NCBI GenBank assembly: GCA_034506335.1
Contig: JAPDPR010000021.1
Coordinates: forward strand, 1 to 49,363
Direction of reading: 5' to 3'
Source of the DNA: a candidate division KSB1 bacterium
GTDB taxonomy: Bacteria; Zhuqueibacterota; Zhuqueibacteria; JANLFK01; Oleimicrobiaceae
DNA: 49,363 nt
Numbering within the stretch: the stretch's first letter is position 1; every line of letters starts with the position of its first letter. Shown piece by piece: positions 46,045-49,363 of the stretch. The notes under the pieces are model-generated. The model searched no databases. It had not been told where the DNA came from and worked only from the letters and a program-made list of their open reading frames with translations. The position numbers and the translations under genes were made by a program.

Positions 46045-46074
46045 TGACTCTCTCCACTCCCGATGCCTTTGCGA

Positions 46075-46362
46075 TCAATGCACGCGTGTGGCTTTTTCCT
46101 TTGCCTTCTCCGGATGTCCGCGGAAGGTGCGTGTCGGCGCAAACTCGCCCAGCTTGTGGCCCACCATGTTCTCGGTGATGAACACAGGGATGAACTTGTT
46201 GCCGTTGTGCACGGCCAGTGTATGACCCACAAACTCTGGTGGGATCGTCGAACGCCGAGCCCACGTTTTGATGACCTTCTTCTGGTTGGCCTTGTTCAGA
46301 GCTTCGATCTTCTTCAGCAACTTCTGATCGACGTACGGACCTTTCTTTACCGAGCGCGCCAT
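46075..46362 (-). CDS. rpsS: 30S ribosomal protein S19
   Basis: The 95-residue S19 starts [18 protein letters not shown] and contains the signature [20 protein letters not shown]. It lies at the head of the 30S subunit with S13. It is 10 bases after rplB. Confidence 0.98.
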   Translation of the reverse strand: MARSVKKGPYVDQKLLKKIEALNKANQKKVIKTWARRSTIPPEFVGHTLAVHNGNKFIPVFITENMVGHKLGEFAPTRTFRGHPEKAKEKATRVH

Positions 46363-46372
46363 GTCTCCTCGC

Positions 46373-47197
46373 TTAGGCTTTTCTTCTCCTGATGATAAGC
46401 TTGTCAGAAGGTTTCCGCCCGCGGGTCTTCAGACCCTTGGCCAGCTGACCCCAGGGCGAACAGGGGTGACGACCACCGGAGCTTTTCCCCTCTCCGCCGC
46501 CCATGGGGTGGTCCACCGGGTTCATTGCCACACCTCGCACCTTGGGGCGACGGCCGAGCCACCGCGAGGCGCCCGCCTTGCCCAAACTGAGCGCATCGTG
46601 CTCCACGTTTCCCACCTGACCCAGCGTGGCCCGGCATTCCAGCCTAATGAGCCGCACCTCTCCTGAAGGCAGGCGTACATGGCCGTAATCACCCTCCTTT
46701 GCCACAAGCTGCGCATAGGTTCCCGCGCCGCGTGCGATCTGACCACCCTTGCCCGGCTTGAGCTCCACGTTGTGGATAAAAGTGCCCAACGGGATATTGC
46801 GCAATGGCATGGCATTGCCAATCCTAATCTCGGGCTTGTCACCAGACACTACCTCGTCGCCTACCTTCAAGCCCACTGGCGCCAGGATGTAGCGCTTCTC
46901 GCCGTCCGCATAGTGCAACAATGCCACATTGGCCGAACGATTGGGATCGTACTGGATAGAGGCCACCCGCGCCGGAATCTCCAATTTGTCGCGTTTGAAG
47001 TCGATGATTCGATAGGCACGTTTGTGCCCTCCACCTCGCCGCCGGCTGGTAATCCTGCCCGTGTTGTTCCGACCACCCGTCTTATTCAGCGGAAGCAACA
47101 AACTCTTTTCCGGCTTGCTCTCGGTAATCTCGTCGAATGCCGAGACCGTGCGAAACCTCAGTGTGGGCGTTACCGGTTTGAACGTCTTGATCGCCAT
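46373..47197 (-). CDS. rplB: 50S ribosomal protein L2
   Basis: The 274-residue L2 has [26 protein letters not shown] near the N-terminus and the C-terminal signature [18 protein letters not shown], including the conserved His near the peptidyl transferase centre. It follows rplW after 23 bases. Confidence 0.98.
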   Translation of the reverse strand: MAIKTFKPVTPTLRFRTVSAFDEITESKPEKSLLLPLNKTGGRNNTGRITSRRRGGGHKRAYRIIDFKRDKLEIPARVASIQYDPNRSANVALLHYADGEKRYILAPVGLKVGDEVVSGDKPEIRIGNAMPLRNIPLGTFIHNVELKPGKGGQIARGAGTYAQLVAKEGDYGHVRLPSGEVRLIRLECRATLGQVGNVEHDALSLGKAGASRWLGRRPKVRGVAMNPVDHPMGGGEGKSSGGRHPCSPWGQLAKGLKTRGRKPSDKLIIRRRKA

Positions 47198-47220
47198 CAG
47201 AGTCTCTCTACGTTACGTGG

Positions 47221-47523
47221 TCAGCGTGTGCCGAAGAAATCGATGGAATCTCCCTCGCGCAGTGTGACAATGGCCTTTCGCCAATTGGCCCGTTTTCCGT
47301 GCGTCAGACCGCGTCGGGTGTTCATGCGCTTGGGCTTGCCCTTGACGTTAAGGATGCGCACGCCTTCCACCGTGACATCGAACTTTTTCTCCACCGCCTG
47401 CTTCACGGTAACCTTCGTGGCTTCCGGGTCGACTTCGAAGGCATACTGCCGCCGCGTCTCCTGGAGTTTCAGCATCTTCTCGGTCACAATGGGCCGGCGG
47501 AGGATTATGTGCGGCTTTTTCAT
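47221..47523 (-). CDS. rplW: 50S ribosomal protein L23
   Basis: The 100-residue L23 has IILRRPIVTEKMLKLQE, YAFEVDPEATKVTVKQAVE and the extended loop region RMNTRRGLTHGKRANWRKA. It forms the exit-site docking point for trigger factor and SRP. The ATG at 47523 overlaps rplD as ATGA. Confidence 0.97.
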   Translation of the reverse strand: MKKPHIILRRPIVTEKMLKLQETRRQYAFEVDPEATKVTVKQAVEKKFDVTVEGVRILNVKGKPKRMNTRRGLTHGKRANWRKAIVTLREGDSIDFFGTR

Positions 47524-48149
47524 GACACTAACACCTTCTGCATTTGCTCCAAGGCGCTCTTCTGGATGACCAACACCTCGCAGTTCAAGATGTCGTAGGT
47601 GGAAACTGTGTTGGCCATGCGGATCTGCAGATTGGGAAGATTACGCCCAGCTCTGAGCAACATCTGGTCGGCGCTGGGAATGAGCAGCAGCGTCTTCTTG
47701 TCCGCAACGCCGATCCCCTTGAGGATGCCGAGCATGTCCCGCGTCTTGCCGCTTTCGACGGCAAAGTCTTCCACTACCAACACCTCGTTGGCCTTCGCCT
47801 TGGCCGACAGGGCCGAGATACGGGCCAGGCGCTTCATCTTCTTGGGCATCCGCTGATGGTAGTCGCGAGGATGGGGCCCGAATACGCGCCCTCCTCCCAC
47901 CCACAGGGGCGAACGAATGGTGCCCGCGCGGGCGGTTCCGCGTCCCTTTTGCCGCCAGGGCTTCCGACCGCCACCGCGCACCATCGAGCGCGTGCGCGTG
48001 GAGGCCGTCCCCTGGCGCCGGTTCGCAAGTTCCGCCAACACCGCCTGGTGAATCACACCCTCGTTTGGCTCGACGGCAAAAATCTCGTCTGGCACCTCCA
48101 CCTCTGCGGCGGCGGTGCTCCCATCTGTCTTATGCAGCGCAAGTTTCAT
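47520..48149 (-). CDS. rplD: 50S ribosomal protein L4
   Basis: The 209-residue L4 shows RRQGTASTRTRSMVRGGGRKPWRQKGRGTARAG, the loop reaching into the exit tunnel. In E. coli L4 also represses the S10 operon. It follows rplC after eight bases. Confidence 0.97.
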   Translation of the reverse strand: MKLALHKTDGSTAAAEVEVPDEIFAVEPNEGVIHQAVLAELANRRQGTASTRTRSMVRGGGRKPWRQKGRGTARAGTIRSPLWVGGGRVFGPHPRDYHQRMPKKMKRLARISALSAKAKANEVLVVEDFAVESGKTRDMLGILKGIGVADKKTLLLIPSADQMLLRAGRNLPNLQIRMANTVSTYDILNCEVLVIQKSALEQMQKVLVS

Positions 48150-48157
48150 GTGCTGGT

Positions 48158-48781
48158 CTACTTCTTTTTAATGATGACGATGCCGTTGGGTGCGCCTGGT
48201 ACGGCACCCTTCACTGCAATCAGGTTCTTGTCCGCGTCAACCTTGACCACCTTTAAGTTGCGCACGGTCACAGTCTCGCCGCCCATGCGGCCCGCCATGC
48301 GCAACCCTTTGAACGACCGGGATGGGAAAGAGGACGAGCCAATGGACCCCGGCGCACGATGGCGATCGCTCTGGCCGTGGCTCTTCGGCCCTCCACCGAA
48401 GTGGTGCCTCTTGACCACTCCCGCAAACCCACGCCCCTTGGACACACCGGTCACTGTTACCACATCCCCCGCATTGAACAGGTCAACCTTGAGCACGTCA
48501 CCCGGCTTCACCTGGTCAGCCAAGGCAAAGTCGCGGAACTCGCGCAACACGCGCGCTGGCTTGATGCCTGCCTTCTGGCAGTGGCCAACAAGCGGCTTGG
48601 TGGCCACCTTGGCCCTTCGTTCGCCAAAGGCTAGCTGCACGGCGCTGTAGCCGTCTTTGTCTGGGGTCTTGATCTGCGCTACGTAGCACGGGCCCGCTTC
48701 GATGACGGTCACCGGCACCATATTGCCTGACTCATCGAAGAGCCTCGTCATGCCCACCTTTTTCCCAATCAATCCAAGCAT
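48158..48781 (-). CDS. rplC: 50S ribosomal protein L3
   Basis: The 207-residue L3 starts [19 protein letters not shown] and has the signature GKGFAG-type segment ([24 protein letters not shown]), which approaches the peptidyl transferase centre. It is 40 bases after rpsJ. Confidence 0.98.
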   Translation of the reverse strand: MLGLIGKKVGMTRLFDESGNMVPVTVIEAGPCYVAQIKTPDKDGYSAVQLAFGERRAKVATKPLVGHCQKAGIKPARVLREFRDFALADQVKPGDVLKVDLFNAGDVVTVTGVSKGRGFAGVVKRHHFGGGPKSHGQSDRHRAPGSIGSSSFPSRSFKGLRMAGRMGGETVTVRNLKVVKVDADKNLIAVKGAVPGAPNGIVIIKKK

Positions 48782-48821
48782 GTCTTTCTCGTCAGTTGCC
48801 TAATGATCGTCTGGCCAATGC

Positions 48822-49130
48822 TCAGCCCTTGATCTCCACATCCACTCCCGCGGGCAGCTCCAGCTTCATCAGCGCATCCACCGTCTTGGGGGTCGAATTG
48901 TGGATGTCGATGAGTCGCTTGTGTACCCGCGTCTCGAACTGCTCTCGGGACTTTTTGTCCACGTGGGGTGAGCGCAAAACGGTGTACACTGTCCGCCGTG
49001 TAGGTAGCGGGATCGGGCCCGAAATGTCTGCGCCGGTACTTCTGGCGGTCTGGATGATTTTCTCGGTTGACTTGTCCAGAAGTCGGTGATCGTAAGCTCT
49101 CAGTTTGATTCTGATGGTCTGCCCAGCCAT
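48822..49130 (-). CDS. rpsJ: 30S ribosomal protein S10
   Basis: The 102-residue S10 (NusE) starts [19 protein letters not shown] and contains [29 protein letters not shown]. Besides its 30S role it pairs with NusB in transcription antitermination. It is the first gene of the S10 series, 63 bases after tuf. Confidence 0.98.
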   Translation of the reverse strand: MAGQTIRIKLRAYDHRLLDKSTEKIIQTARSTGADISGPIPLPTRRTVYTVLRSPHVDKKSREQFETRVHKRLIDIHNSTPKTVDALMKLELPAGVDVEIKG

Positions 49131-49193
49131 GCACGCTCCAGCTTAACGCGAACCGTCCTTGCCTCGAGTCTTTGGTAGCAAGCGCTCGCCTGC

Positions 49194-49363
49194 CTATTCG
49201 ATGATTTTGCCGACCACGCCGGCGCCCACGGTGCGCCCACCCTCACGAATGGCAAACCGCAACCCCTCCTCCATCGCGATCGGCGTGATCAACTCCACCT
49301 CCATCGTCACATTGTCCCCCGGCATCACCATCTCCACCCCCTCCGGCAACCGTATCGTCCCCG
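49194..49363 (-). CDS. tuf: Elongation factor Tu, C-terminal fragment (truncated by window)
   Basis: The last 56 codons of EF-Tu are visible: [14 protein letters not shown], then [20 protein letters not shown] and the end GKIIE before TAG. EF-Tu delivers aminoacyl-tRNA to the ribosome. Its place before rpsJ is the usual str-S10 junction. The rest of the gene lies beyond the right edge. Confidence 0.98.
   Translation of the reverse strand, partial: GTIRLPEGVEMVMPGDNVTMEVELITPIAMEEGLRFAIREGGRTVGAGVVGKIIE

Overview
The window is a GC-rich stretch of a Gram-negative bacterial chromosome. It carries an outer-membrane beta-barrel protein, two predicted lipoproteins, TatC and an Rnf complex, together with a zinc-type S14 and a 2-oxoacid:ferredoxin oxidoreductase. 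This mix points to an anaerobic or facultative lineage, perhaps near the FCB superphylum (KSB1, Calditrichota, Zixibacteria or Latescibacterota-like). That placement is an inference from gene content, not a sequence comparison. No rRNA, tRNA, CRISPR, transposase or phage gene is visible.

Layout. Positions 1-1792 (+ strand) hold the C-terminal end of a Lon-family protease, a half-size TauE/SafE permease and a metallophosphoesterase. A gene-free stretch (1793-2263) separates them from everything else, which is on the minus strand and therefore reads from high to low coordinates. From the right end the order is: the C-terminus of EF-Tu; a complete, canonical S10-spc-alpha ribosomal supercluster (rpsJ to rplQ, 49130-33428, including secY, adk, map, infA, rpmJ and rpoA); hutU-hutI joined by overlapping codons to a DNRLRE-type lipoprotein, an outer-membrane barrel and a TPR lipoprotein; glyA-nrdR; an rnfCDGEA operon without rnfB; a seven-gene operon tatC-nadA-PHP-ASKHA/2Fe-2S-M24-ROK-MBL; a three-gene 2-oxoacid:ferredoxin oxidoreductase operon whose beta and gamma subunits are fused; a radical SAM/DUF2344 protein; rng-rplU-rpmA; and an MBL hydrolase coupled to a two-subunit class I fumarase.

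How the genes work together. The right half is the translation and transcription core. The middle is anaerobic energy and redox metabolism: the ferredoxin-dependent oxidoreductase reduces ferredoxin, Rnf can couple ferredoxin oxidation to NAD and an ion gradient, and fumarase belongs to the TCA/reductive carbon branch. glyA, nadA and hutUI link one-carbon, NAD and histidine metabolism.

Main points of interest. (1) A strong extended -10 promoter is followed by a structured leader and an intrinsic terminator ahead of the ferredoxin oxidoreductase operon, a candidate attenuator or riboswitch, or a short RNA gene. (2) Five operon boundaries have a terminator hairpin only about 33-55 bases before the next start codon. 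(3) TTG start codons occur at five of ten 30S protein genes and at none of sixteen 50S genes in the cluster. (4) map has no canonical start codon and seems to begin at a CTG overlapping the adk stop. (5) The rnf operon lacks rnfB. I did not find an unmistakable new multi-gene system; the leader RNA is the best candidate for something undescribed.
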